DNA of 64,000 bases from Methylocella sp. (GTDB lineage Bacteria > Pseudomonadota > Alphaproteobacteria > Rhizobiales > Beijerinckiaceae): contig JBBCGG010000001.1 in the NCBI GenBank assembly GCA_037200525.1, positions 707,526 to 771,525 of the forward strand, in the 5' to 3' direction. The notes beneath the pieces were generated by a model. It made no database searches. It saw only the letters and a list, made by a program, of their open reading frames with translations, and was not told the DNA's origin. Shown piece after piece: positions 44,439 through 53,919 of the stretch (positions are counted from its first letter, which is position 1; each line of letters starts with the position of its first letter). The position numbers were made by a program, and so were the translations under genes.

Positions 44439-46025
44439 GTGCCTCCGCGCGTCCTCGTTTCAGATCCTCTTTCGCCCGCAGCGATCGCCATTTTCAAAGC
44501 GCGGGGCATGGAGGTCGACTTTCAGCCAGATCTCGGCAAGGACAAGCACGGGCTCGCCGCCGCAATCGGCGCATTCGATGGACTGGCCATCCGCTCGCGG
44601 ACAAAAGTCACCGCCAAAATCCTCGAGCGCGCAACCAATCTGAAGGTCATCGGCCGCGCCGGCATCGGCGTCGATAATGTCGATATTGCCGCCGCGACCG
44701 CCAAAGGCGTGATCGTGATGAACACGCCATTCGGCAATTCGATCACGACAGCCGAGCACGCGATTGGCCTGATGTTCGCGCTCGCCCGACATATCCCTGC
44801 CGCCGATGCATCCCTTAGGGCCGGAAAATGGGAGGAAAGCAGCTTTCTGGGCGTCGAGATCACCGGCAAGGTCCTCGGCGTGATCGGCTGCGGCAATGTC
44901 GGTTCGATCGTCGCCGATCGCGCTATTGGCCTCCGCATGCGGGTCATCGCATTCGATCCCTTCTTGTCGCCGGAACGCGCTTTCGACCTTGGCGTCGAGA
45001 AAGTTGAGCTCGAGGAGCTCCTCGCTCGCGCGGACATCATCACGCTGCATGCGCCCGTGACCCCGCAGACGAGGAATATTCTCTCGGCCGAAAATCTCGC
45101 CAAGACCAAAGACGGCGTTCTGATCATCAACACCGCGCGAGCTGGACTCGTCGATGAGATCGCGCTTCGCGCCCTGCTCGACGCGGGCCGCGTCGCCGGC
45201 GCCGCCGTCGATGTCTATGAAAAGGAGCCGGCGACCGAAAATCTGCTGTTTGGCCATCCAAACTCGGTCTGCACGCCCCATCTTGGGGCCTCGAGCAAGG
45301 AGGCGCAGGAAAATGTCGCGCTTCAGGTCGCCGAGCAAATGTCGGACTATTTGATGCGGGGCGCGATTTCGAATGCGGTCAACTTCCCCTCCATCACGGC
45401 GGAGGAGGCCCCGAAACTGAAGCCCTTCATCGCCCTGGCGGAGCGCCTTGGCTCCTTCGCCGGCCAGTTGGTCGACAGCAACATCAGGAAAGTCTCGATC
45501 ACCTATGAAGGCGAAGTCGCCGAACTGAAAACCAAGGCGCTGACGGCCTCGATGATCGCAGCGTTGCTGCGTCCGCTGCTGGCTGACGTCAACGTCGTTT
45601 CCGCGCCGGCCGTGGCCAAAGAGCGCGGCGTCGTCATTGACGAGGTGACGAGAGCCGCCGAGGCCGATTTTGAATCGATCATCACTCTATGCGTCGAGGC
45701 CGGAGCCTACGCCCGCTGCGTAGCCGGGACCGTGTTCAGCGACGGCGAGCCGCGAATCATCTCGATCAACGAAACCAAAATCGACGCGGCTGTCGGGCCG
45801 TCGATGATTTACGTCACCAATGAAGACAAGCCGGGCTTCATCGGCCGTTTCGCCAGCATTCTTGGCAACGCCGGCGTCAATATCGCCACCTTCGCCCTTG
45901 GCAGGGATCGCGAGGGCGGCTCATCCATGGCGCTCGTCGAGGTTGACGGGCCGGTCCCTGACAAGGTTCTCGCCGAGGTCAAATCATTGCCCGGCGTTAA
46001 AGAGGTCAAGGCGCTGACGTTCTGA
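44439..46025 (+). CDS. serA: D-3-phosphoglycerate dehydrogenase SerA
   Basis: About 528 aa from GTG 44439 (VPPRVLVSDPLSPAAIAIF), with a ggag ribosome site 6 bp upstream; a longer frame starts at TTG 44349 but has no family similarity. The NAD domain shows VLGVIGCGNVGSIVADRA; catalytic residues are in NTARAGLVDE and CTPHLGASSKEA. Then follow the intervening domain and a C-terminal ACT domain (DKPGFIGRFASILGNAGVNIATFALGRD), where serine feedback usually binds. First enzyme of serine synthesis. Confidence 0.96.
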   Translation: MPPRVLVSDPLSPAAIAIFKARGMEVDFQPDLGKDKHGLAAAIGAFDGLAIRSRTKVTAKILERATNLKVIGRAGIGVDNVDIAAATAKGVIVMNTPFGNSITTAEHAIGLMFALARHIPAADASLRAGKWEESSFLGVEITGKVLGVIGCGNVGSIVADRAIGLRMRVIAFDPFLSPERAFDLGVEKVELEELLARADIITLHAPVTPQTRNILSAENLAKTKDGVLIINTARAGLVDEIALRALLDAGRVAGAAVDVYEKEPATENLLFGHPNSVCTPHLGASSKEAQENVALQVAEQMSDYLMRGAISNAVNFPSITAEEAPKLKPFIALAERLGSFAGQLVDSNIRKVSITYEGEVAELKTKALTASMIAALLRPLLADVNVVSAPAVAKERGVVIDEVTRAAEADFESIITLCVEAGAYARCVAGTVFSDGEPRIISINETKIDAAVGPSMIYVTNEDKPGFIGRFASILGNAGVNIATFALGRDREGGSSMALVEVDGPVPDKVLAEVKSLPGVKEVKALTF

Positions 46026-46162
46026 CCTGATGCGCAGGGCCGCATTCCCCTGCGCCATTCGTCCTCGCGACGGAAATAAGTTCGCTTCTTTGCGCATCCG
46101 TTAATCATAAGGATGTTATAAGGTTATGTCCGAACTGCCTCCGCCGACAGAGAGACAGAGCC

Positions 46163-47545
46163 GTGCGGCTATGGTCGTCCATTCGCGCGTTGCACCTCGC
46201 GGGAGTCGCGGCGATGCAGTGCGGCGTCGCTTACGCGGATGATGACTGGACGAAGATCGCAGGTGGCTCCATCGTGTCGAGCGTTCCGGCGCTTGCGGAT
46301 TTCAAGAAGGCGCTTTTTGATTACGGCTATAATTTTCAGATAAATTATACCGGCGAGACCTTCGGCAATCCAACAGGCGGCGTCAAGCAGGGCGCGATCT
46401 ATGAAGGTCTTCTCGAAATGGCGGTCGATGGCGATCTTGAAAAGATCGCCGGCCTGAAAGGCGGAACCTTTCACGTCAATGCCTACCAAATTCATGGCGA
46501 AGGGTTGTCGACCAACAACATCGACAATTTTATGACTGTCAGCAGCATAGAGGCGAGGCATTCGACGAGGCTTTTCGAGCTTTGGTACGAGCAGCAGCTT
46601 TTCGACAACAAGGCGTCGATCCGCATCGGTCAAATGTCGGCGGACGCCGAATTCTTCGTCAGCGACCTTGGCGCCCTGTTTCTAAATGCGACCTTCGGCC
46701 TGCCGAATAAGTTCGCCGCGGATCTCCCGAGCGGCGGCCCTGCCTATCCGCTGGCGACGCCCGCCGTTCGCCTCAAAGTCACCCCGACAGATGCGCTGAC
46801 CTTCCTTCTCGCTGCGTTTAACGGAGACCCGTCCGGCGCCGGATTCAACGGTTTGCAGGAGATCGAGGATCTTTCAGGCATCAATTTTCGTCTACGCGAT
46901 CCGCCTCTGGTCTTGGGCGAGGCACAATTTAGATATTACCAAGACAAGGATTCGCAAGGACTGGCCGGGACGTTCAAACTCGGCGCGTGGTACCATTTCG
47001 GCGACTTCGATGACCTCCGCTTCGGCACGGACCATCTTTCACTGGCCAATCCGGCCAGCAACCACGCTCCAGTCGTCTACAGCGGCGATTACTCCCTTCA
47101 CGCCGGGATCGATCAGATGGTCTGGCGATCGTCCAAAGCCGATCCGACAAAAGGAATTGGCGTGTTCAGCCGCGTGTCGATAAGCCCGACGGTGCGCAAT
47201 CTCGTCAATTTTTATGCTGAAGCCGGCGTGACCTTCAATGGCCTTTGGGACGCAAGGCCAGACGACGTATTCGGCGTTGGGGTGACCTATCTGGGGATTT
47301 CGCCTGAGGCGACAGCGCTCGATATGGATGCGAATTTCTTTGCCGGGTCCGCCATGCCGGTCCGCGATTTCGAATCCGTCATCGAACTTACCTACCAGGC
47401 GCACATCGCGCCCGGTTGGAACATTCAGCCGGATTTTCAATATATTTTTCGCCCCGGCGCCGGCGCGGTCAATCCGGCAAACCCCGCCGCCGGCCGCATT
47501 CCAGATGCGGCGGTGTTTGGGCTGCGAACAACGTTCAAGTTTTAA
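46163..47545 (+). CDS. Carbohydrate-selective porin, OprB family
   Basis: A 460-aa outer-membrane barrel, GTG start. The N-terminal LHLAGVAAMQCGVAYA is a signal peptide. The chain shows OprB blocks: YGYNFQINYTGETFGNPTGGV, ELWYEQQLFDNKASIRIGQMSADAEF, RYYQDKDSQGLAGTFKLGAWYHFGDF, and the C-terminal IPDAAVFGLRTTFKF with the aromatic last residue expected for barrel assembly. The substrate is not visible. The next gene is also a porin-like barrel. Confidence 0.9.
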   Translation: MRLWSSIRALHLAGVAAMQCGVAYADDDWTKIAGGSIVSSVPALADFKKALFDYGYNFQINYTGETFGNPTGGVKQGAIYEGLLEMAVDGDLEKIAGLKGGTFHVNAYQIHGEGLSTNNIDNFMTVSSIEARHSTRLFELWYEQQLFDNKASIRIGQMSADAEFFVSDLGALFLNATFGLPNKFAADLPSGGPAYPLATPAVRLKVTPTDALTFLLAAFNGDPSGAGFNGLQEIEDLSGINFRLRDPPLVLGEAQFRYYQDKDSQGLAGTFKLGAWYHFGDFDDLRFGTDHLSLANPASNHAPVVYSGDYSLHAGIDQMVWRSSKADPTKGIGVFSRVSISPTVRNLVNFYAEAGVTFNGLWDARPDDVFGVGVTYLGISPEATALDMDANFFAGSAMPVRDFESVIELTYQAHIAPGWNIQPDFQYIFRPGAGAVNPANPAAGRIPDAAVFGLRTTFKF

Positions 47546-47979
47546 TCGAAGCTCTTTCGACTTCAATCCAATCGGGCATCGCGGGCGGCCGGTCCGATGC
47601 AACGCGGGCTTTCTTTTTGCGCGATGCCTCTGGAAGCGCATGCGCGCTGGCGCAAGTTGCGCAGTTTCGTGGACATTTATAGAATATTTATATGAAGTAT
47701 TAAAAATATTATATAATGCTTATATCAGTTAAAAATTGCGCATCCCCTTATATCGTTTTTATATAAGCATGAGTTATTCTTATACAATTTAGATCAATTC
47801 TGTATTCAAAATAGGCAGTGGCCTATAGGGAGTAAGCGATCTGCCATACCATTTAGCAAACTGTGGCGTCAGAGCATCGCACCAATAGAAAGCAAGTTGA
47901 AACATACAACTTAGATTGAATCTCGCCGCACGAGGTGTACTTTCGCCTACACCTGAAATCGCCTGTATAGGAGTCACTT
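47546..47979. other. AT-rich intergenic region upstream of the second porin
   Basis: About 430 bp. The part from about 47680 to 47810 is strongly AT-rich compared with the rest of the window, with GCTTATAT/ATATAAGC inverted motifs (about 47726 and 47760). No gene was found. It may be a promoter and protein-binding region for the porin, or a scar of foreign DNA. Confidence 0.6.
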
Positions 47980-49542
47980 ATGGCTGTTCAGCGAAGACCT
48001 TCCTTGCTGCCGGCGCTCTTCGCCGGCGCATTCCTCCTGAACACGGGGCAGTTTGCGCGCGCTGCGGATTTGCCCCTCGCCCCCGTCCCGTCGACGCAGG
48101 AAGAGCTCAACTTCTTCACCGCGTTTTATCACGCCTATGCCGACGAATGGGGCATGCCGTCCGCGCCTGCGACGCCCGGCGCGCCGCCCGTCGTGTCCCG
48201 GCGCCCGGCGCCCTTCCCGCCGCAGCCGGAAACGATTCCGCCCTATCCGTTCGCCGAGTGGCCGGCAGGCGGCATGGACTACATCGGCGCCGCAATTCCA
48301 AATGCGGTGGATAGCCCGCTGATGCATGCTCTCGATGCGACGCCCATCGGGAAACCGCTTGAGGATGCGCACATCCAGATTTATGGCTGGATCGACGCAG
48401 GCGGCAACGTGAGCACCGCGAAAACCGGTTATGCCGGCAACGCGCCAGCAGCCTATTCCTACACGCCAAATATTCTGCAGCTCGACCAGGCCGTCATGTA
48501 TGTCGAACGCGTCCCGGATACCGTGCAGCAGGACCATATCGACTGGGGCTTTCGCTTGAGCGGGTTCTACGGCGAAAACTATCGCTTTACGACCGCCCTT
48601 GGCGTCTTAAGCAACCAATTCGCGGTGCATAATCATTTCGCCGGCTGGGACGTGCCGATGGTCTATGGCGAACTTTATGTTCCGGGCGTGCTGGATGGGC
48701 TGGAATTCCGTCTTGGTCGGTATATCTCGGTGCCGGATATCGAGGCGCAGCTCGCGCCAAACAACTACATGTATTCGCACTCGATGACCTATGCCGTTGA
48801 TAACTTCACGAACACGGGTCTGCTCACCTCTCTGAAGGTGAACAAGAACTGGCTGTTGCAGTTTGGCCTCAGCGCCGGAACCGAGACCGTGCCGTGGAAT
48901 GCCAAGCAAGTCTCGCTTATTAACCCGACGACGGGCTTCCCGGGCTACCATGGCCAGAGGGATCCTGGCACGCAGCCGACTTTCACTGGCTGCGTCCAAT
49001 GGCAGAGCGATACCAACTACGACGCCCTTTATCTGTGCGCCAACGGCATCAACGACGGCCAGTGGGGCTACAACAACCTGCAATGGTGGGGTGGCACTTA
49101 TTATCACAAGTTCGACGACAAGTGGCACATCTCGGTCGAATCGTACTACATGTACGAGAAGAACGTCCCGAATAAGACTTTGGGGTTCGGCGCTACTCCG
49201 TTCGCTTTCCTAATTAACCCTCCGAACGAAGCTGTCTGCGCAGCCAACCAGATGTCCTGCACCGCGAGGGAATACGCAGCGCTTAGCTATCTGAACTACA
49301 GGTGGTCGGATATGGACAATCTGACCTGGCGCGCGGAATATTATAACGACCTCAATGGTCAGCGCACCGGCTTTGCAACTCAGTATGTCAACTTTGCCTT
49401 CGGCTGGCAGCATTGGTTCTCGCCTCAAGTCGAGATCCGTCCGGAAATCGCGTGGTATAATGCGCTGGACAAGCCGGCCTTCGACAACGGCACCAAGCAT
49501 GCGCTTACTATCGCCTCGATGGATTTGATCTGGCACTACTAA
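47980..49542 (+). CDS. Outer-membrane beta-barrel porin (BBP2-like)
   Basis: A 520-aa protein with signal peptide LLPALFAGAFLLNTGQFARAADLP. After a Pro-rich stretch (residues 55-85) the chain becomes barrel-like: IQIYGWIDAGGNVSTAKTGY, FRLSGFYGENYRFTTALGVL, LEFRLGRYISVPDIEAQLAPNNYMYSHSM and the C-terminal HALTIASMDLIWHY. The YGWIDAGGN and PDIEAQLAPNNY pattern is that of the outer-membrane family annotated BBP2 (putative beta-barrel porin). It sits upstream of the riboswitch, not downstream. Confidence 0.8.
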   Translation: MAVQRRPSLLPALFAGAFLLNTGQFARAADLPLAPVPSTQEELNFFTAFYHAYADEWGMPSAPATPGAPPVVSRRPAPFPPQPETIPPYPFAEWPAGGMDYIGAAIPNAVDSPLMHALDATPIGKPLEDAHIQIYGWIDAGGNVSTAKTGYAGNAPAAYSYTPNILQLDQAVMYVERVPDTVQQDHIDWGFRLSGFYGENYRFTTALGVLSNQFAVHNHFAGWDVPMVYGELYVPGVLDGLEFRLGRYISVPDIEAQLAPNNYMYSHSMTYAVDNFTNTGLLTSLKVNKNWLLQFGLSAGTETVPWNAKQVSLINPTTGFPGYHGQRDPGTQPTFTGCVQWQSDTNYDALYLCANGINDGQWGYNNLQWWGGTYYHKFDDKWHISVESYYMYEKNVPNKTLGFGATPFAFLINPPNEAVCAANQMSCTAREYAALSYLNYRWSDMDNLTWRAEYYNDLNGQRTGFATQYVNFAFGWQHWFSPQVEIRPEIAWYNALDKPAFDNGTKHALTIASMDLIWHY

Positions 49543-49849
49543 TCTCAAATCGGCGGATCTGCGAAAGCAGGTTCGCCAATTTTCTAAAGGGTCAATTTTC
49601 GCATCGTCCGATGCGACGGAGGCGGCGCGCAGCGAATGGACCTGCAGGCGCGCCGCAATTGCGACAGTCGCGCGCAAACTGGTCGCTGACGCGACCCTTG
49701 CGCTTCCAGGTATCCAAACCTAGCGTAATTTGCGGGACAAACTTCCTCCATAAAGTCCGTCCTTCGACGAGGGCACTTACAGCGCGAAGAGCAATCGAAT
49801 TTGCGACGGAAGTCACCGCGTCCGTTGACTATCGATTTCAAAGACGACA

Positions 49850-50065
49850 TGGTGATCGCGATGGTTCCCTTCGGGGATCAAAAGGGAACGCGGTGCGGCT
49901 TAACCGCCAATACCGTGGCTGCCCCCGCAACTGTAAGCGGCGAGCCGCGCGCCGATCATGCCACTGGGCAACCGGGAAGGCGGCGCAAGGCAGCAACCCG
50001 CGAGCCAGGAGACCTGCCATCAGCCGTGGTCACGCGCGAACGCATTGGGCGGGGTGTCTCGATGA
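49850..50065 (+). promoter_or_regulatory. Cobalamin (B12) riboswitch
   Basis: Canonical elements are visible in order: the peripheral hairpin GGTTCCCTTC...GAAGGGAAC-like region (49862-49889), CCCCGCAACTGTAA (about 49923-49936), GCCACTG (49960-49966), AACCGGGAAGG (49970-49980), and the B12 box AGCCAGGAGACCTGCC (50003-50018). A GC-rich segment with GGGTGTCTCG follows, where the kissing loop or regulatory hairpin normally lies. It precedes the 708-aa barrel gene by about 75 bp, so in its B12-bound form it should lower that gene's expression. Confidence 0.95.
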
Positions 50066-50139
50066 GAAATAGGTCTCTCGCCTGATTTGGGCGCGGGCCT
50101 GGGCTTAGTTCGCAGTGACCCCTCAGTTGCTGCGATGCG

Positions 50140-52266
50140 ATGATGGTAAATTATTTTTCGATACGGTCGCCTTCGCATCACTGGCGCTTGAGGCTGGCTT
50201 CCTCGGTCTTCGCGGCGGCGGCTGCCGCCCCTGTTATTGCGGCGAATTCCGTTCTCGCGGCGGATCTTCCGCGCGAGTCGTCATCGGCCCCCGCTTCGCC
50301 TGCCATCACTTGGACTGGTCTTTATCTTGGGGTGAATTCGGGAGCCTGGTTCTCTCCTGGCGCGCCAAGCTATCAAGCCATCGGCGGCTTCGATCTGTTC
50401 CCGAATGGAGGCGCGCCGAACGCTGGCTTCACCGGGGGCTTCCAGGGCGGGTACGATTATCAGATCGACAAGCTGCTGCTTGGCTTTGAAACCGATTTCA
50501 ATTATCTCGGCAATTGCCGCAGCGGCGCGTTCGCCGCTCCAGCGATCTTCGCGAACTTCGGCGGTTCTTACAGTCTATCAGGCAGTTGCTCGCACTATTT
50601 CGGCACGATGCGGGGCCGGATCGGCTATATTTACGATCGCGCGCTGTTCTATGCCACCGCAGGCATCGCCTATGGCGGCAACCGCGATCCGGGCTCGATC
50701 AATTTCAACCCGCCGGCTCCCGGCAATTTATTCACAACCGGCGCATCGAGTTCATCCCGACCCAAATACGTCTTTGGCGCTGGAATTGAATACGCCCTGA
50801 CCGACCATTGGTTCGCCAGAGCGGAATATCTCTACGTCAATCTTGGCCGCATCGATCAGACATTCGCGAATGGGGCGGGGCGCGGCTTTTTTTCGAGCTC
50901 CTACAGCGAGAATCACATTCTTCGGGTCGGGCTTGACTATAAATTCGGCGACTTTCCGTCATCGGTCCCGGCGCCAGCCCTCGCGGCGGCCGAGCCCGCC
51001 AAATCGGACGGCGACGCGCAGGCGGCGCCAGAGGCATATAATTTCCACGGCCAGGCAACCTATCTTCCGCAATATTACCCGACGTTCCAGGCGCCCTATT
51101 CGGGACCCCATAGCGTACCGCCAAATAGCCATGTCGAAGCAACTTTCACGGCGACGGCGTTTCTCGGCCTGGCTCTATGGCAGGGCGCTGCAATTTTTCT
51201 CAATCCCGAGGTCGATGAGGGCTTTGGCATTGGCGATGCGTTTGGCATCGCCGGGTTTCCGAACAATGAGGCTTTCAAAGTCGGCAGCACAGATCCGTAT
51301 GTGCGCATCCAGCGTTATTTTTTGCGCCAGACGGTCGGCCTCGGCGGGACGACCGAACCGGTTGAATCAGGGCAAAACCAACTCGCGGGATCAGTTGACG
51401 CTAATCGCCTGACATTCACGATCGGCAAATATGCGGTGACCGATATTTTCGACGACAATAAATATGCCCATGACGGCCGAAACGGTTTCATGAATTGGAC
51501 GACCAACACCATGGGCGCGTTCGATTTCGCAGCCGACGCCTGGGGCTATACTTACGGCTTGACCGCGGAATGGAGACAGGATTGGTGGACCGCGCGAGCC
51601 GGCGTTTTCCAATTGTCTTCCGTGCCCGCCGCCAATTCGATCGAACCCGAACTCTTCCGCCAATTCATGCCGGTAGTGGAATTCGAGGAGCGTCACGCGA
51701 TCCAGGAGCAGCCCGGCAAACTGAAGTTCCTTTTCTTTGCCGACGATGGCTTTATGGGCAGTTACAGTCAGGCCATCGCGGAAGCCGCGGCGGCAGGCGT
51801 GACGCCCGATATAACGTCGGTGCGGGCGCGTCGCGTCAAGGTTGGCGGCGGCGTCAATCTCGAACAGCAGATCACGCCAAGCCTTGGTCTTTTCGTGAGG
51901 CTGAGCGCAGCGAACGGCCAATATGAGACTTACGACTTCACCGAGGTCGAGCGCTCCGCCTCGGGCGGCGTCGTGATCAGCGGCGATTTATGGGGCAGAG
52001 ACAATGACCAGATCGGCGTCTCCGGCGTCCTCAACGGCATTTCCGCCGTGCATGCCCAATATCTCGCCGCGGGCGGGATCGGCGCCATTCTCGGCGACGG
52101 GGCCCTGTCCTATGGCGGGGAGCACATCTTTGAGACCTATTACAAATATGCAATTGCCGACGGGGTGAATGTCACCGCTGACTACCAATTCGTCGACAAC
52201 CCTGGCTACAATCAGGCCCGAGGCCCGATTTCGCTTTTTGCCTTGCGGTTCCATGCTGAGTTCTAA
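50140..52266 (+). CDS. Double-barrel outer-membrane protein (Omp25-like fused to OprB-like), B12-riboswitch controlled
   Basis: A 708-aa protein with signal peptide (RLASSVFAAAAAAPVIAANSVLAADLP). Residues about 50-276 are an Omp25/Omp31-type barrel: WTGLYLGVNSGAWFS, FQGGYDYQIDKLLLGFETDFNY, and the end ENHILRVGLDYKFG. After an Ala/Pro linker (277-295), residues about 298-708 are an OprB-like porin: YNFHGQATYLPQYYPTFQ, AFLGLALWQGAAIFLNPEVDEGFG, RLTFTIGKYAVTDIFDDNKY, and the end LFALRFHAEF. Each part has its own barrel-type ending. It lies directly behind the B12 riboswitch. A role in uptake of a cobalamin-related compound or cobalt is inference. Confidence 0.85.
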   Translation: MMVNYFSIRSPSHHWRLRLASSVFAAAAAAPVIAANSVLAADLPRESSSAPASPAITWTGLYLGVNSGAWFSPGAPSYQAIGGFDLFPNGGAPNAGFTGGFQGGYDYQIDKLLLGFETDFNYLGNCRSGAFAAPAIFANFGGSYSLSGSCSHYFGTMRGRIGYIYDRALFYATAGIAYGGNRDPGSINFNPPAPGNLFTTGASSSSRPKYVFGAGIEYALTDHWFARAEYLYVNLGRIDQTFANGAGRGFFSSSYSENHILRVGLDYKFGDFPSSVPAPALAAAEPAKSDGDAQAAPEAYNFHGQATYLPQYYPTFQAPYSGPHSVPPNSHVEATFTATAFLGLALWQGAAIFLNPEVDEGFGIGDAFGIAGFPNNEAFKVGSTDPYVRIQRYFLRQTVGLGGTTEPVESGQNQLAGSVDANRLTFTIGKYAVTDIFDDNKYAHDGRNGFMNWTTNTMGAFDFAADAWGYTYGLTAEWRQDWWTARAGVFQLSSVPAANSIEPELFRQFMPVVEFEERHAIQEQPGKLKFLFFADDGFMGSYSQAIAEAAAAGVTPDITSVRARRVKVGGGVNLEQQITPSLGLFVRLSAANGQYETYDFTEVERSASGGVVISGDLWGRDNDQIGVSGVLNGISAVHAQYLAAGGIGAILGDGALSYGGEHIFETYYKYAIADGVNVTADYQFVDNPGYNQARGPISLFALRFHAEF

Positions 52267-52570
52267 ATCGTCCGTGGAGCACGGAAAATTTATGGTTCAA
52301 CTATGCCGAAGATGGTCAATCCATATGGAATATTTATGCAATCTCGCAGCATATAGCGATTTTAGGCCCGCAACGTCGAGAGTTGCAGAATCATAAAATA
52401 AAGTGGCCTAAATTTGATTGTATTGTTGCCGAGCTTCTGTTTTTCGCCAGAATTCGAAGAGTTCTACCGCTCAAGCTCACAATAATTACAGCTTTGTCAT
52501 AAATTGGCGCGTCGACGGTTGCTATAAGGCTGTCTAGCCTCCGTCTAAACCTTTTTAGCTAAGTACCCTC
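52267..52570. other. Intergenic region upstream of the RND operon
   Basis: About 300 bp, AT-richer than the genes, between the double-barrel gene and the adaptor gene. No T-run hairpin is obvious. Its size and composition suggest that the RND operon has its own promoter, though read-through is possible. No known operator recognised. Confidence 0.5.
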
Positions 52571-53863
52571 ATGGAAACCGACGAAATGACCCGCTCTGAA
52601 AGCCAATCCGAAATCGCCGCGGAAGCGAAGTCGCCGACCGCGCCGGGCAAGGCTTTCGGTAAATCGCGCCAAAAACGATTGCCTATTCTTTTGTTCTTCG
52701 CGGCTTTGGCCGCAGCCGCTTATTTCTTCGGTCCCGCCGCATATCAGGCGATAATGCCGAAGCCAAAAACCGTCGCGGTCGCGGCGCGACCGGACGCCGC
52801 TGAGGCGCTTCCGGCCGACAGCGTTCGATTGTCGGAAAAACAACTGGCGGCGATCAAAGTCGCGCCGGTCGCCTATGCCGAGTTTCAGATCGAGAAATCT
52901 GCGACGGGCAGCATCGATTTCAACCAGGATATGGCGGTCCAGGTGTTTGCGCCCTATCAGGGCCGGATCAAGGATCTGTCCGCGAAGATCGGCGACAGGG
53001 TGAAGGCGGGCCAGACTCTTTATACGATCGACAGCACGGATCTCCTCCAGGCGGAATCGACGCTGATCCAGACCGCTGGCGTGCTGGACTTGGCGAACCG
53101 CTCCCTGGCTCGGAACGAGAAGCTCGTGAAGGCGGGCGGCGGCGCGCAGAAGGATCTCGACCAATCGGTTTCCGATCAGCAAACCGCCGAGGGTAATCTC
53201 AGAGCCGCGCGCGACGCCGTGCGTTACTTTGGCAAGACTGACGCCGAGATCGACCGCATCGTGGCCGACCGCCATGTCGACTCGACTTTGATCGTGCCGT
53301 CTCCCATTTCCGGCGAGATCACCGCCCGCAGCGCCGCTACCGGACTCTTCGTTCAGCCGGGCAATGCGCCGGCCCCTTATACGGTGGCGGATACTTCGAC
53401 TGTATGGATGAACTCCTTCGTCGTGGAGAGTGAAATCCCCGCTCTTAGCCTCGGCCAGCAAGTTGAAGCGCAAGTGCTGGCCTATCCAGATCGCGTCTTC
53501 GAAGGAAAAGTCACGACGCTTGGCGCGAGCGTCGATCCGGTCACCCGCCGCCTTCTGGTGCGATCGGAGATCAAAGATCCGGAAAACCTCCTGCGTCCCG
53601 GAATGTTCGCGACGTTCGTCATACGCACCGGCAAGTCGAGCCGTTCGATCGCTCTCCCGCCAGGCGGAGTAGTGCGTGAGGGAGACGGGACGATGTCGGC
53701 ATGGGTCACGGACGGCAAAGTGTTCACCAAGCGGACGGTCCGGCTCGGACTGCAGCAGAATGGTTACGATCAGGTCCTGGAAGGTCTTAAACCCGGCGAA
53801 CAGGCCGTGACCGATGGGGCGGTATTTCTGAGCAACATGCTTGCGGGCGGCGCGACCGACTAA
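52571..53863 (+). CDS. RND efflux periplasmic adaptor (CzcB/CusB-like)
   Basis: A 430-aa membrane-fusion protein. A single N-terminal TM (RLPILLFFAALAAAAYFFG) anchors it. The order is the usual one: FAPYQGRIKDLSAKIGDRVKAGQTLYTID lipoyl half, a helical hairpin (about 155-220), second lipoyl half VPSPISGEITARSAATGLFVQPG, then a beta-barrel domain (TVWMNSFVVESEIPALSLGQ) and membrane-proximal strands. Start at ATG 52571 or 52586. It is 56 bp before the pump gene. Confidence 0.9.
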   Translation: METDEMTRSESQSEIAAEAKSPTAPGKAFGKSRQKRLPILLFFAALAAAAYFFGPAAYQAIMPKPKTVAVAARPDAAEALPADSVRLSEKQLAAIKVAPVAYAEFQIEKSATGSIDFNQDMAVQVFAPYQGRIKDLSAKIGDRVKAGQTLYTIDSTDLLQAESTLIQTAGVLDLANRSLARNEKLVKAGGGAQKDLDQSVSDQQTAEGNLRAARDAVRYFGKTDAEIDRIVADRHVDSTLIVPSPISGEITARSAATGLFVQPGNAPAPYTVADTSTVWMNSFVVESEIPALSLGQQVEAQVLAYPDRVFEGKVTTLGASVDPVTRRLLVRSEIKDPENLLRPGMFATFVIRTGKSSRSIALPPGGVVREGDGTMSAWVTDGKVFTKRTVRLGLQQNGYDQVLEGLKPGEQAVTDGAVFLSNMLAGGATD

Positions 53864-53919
53864 GGTCCTTCTTAGACAAAAATCAATTAACGGAACCGGT
53901 TTCCTAAGCGAAGGCGCCA

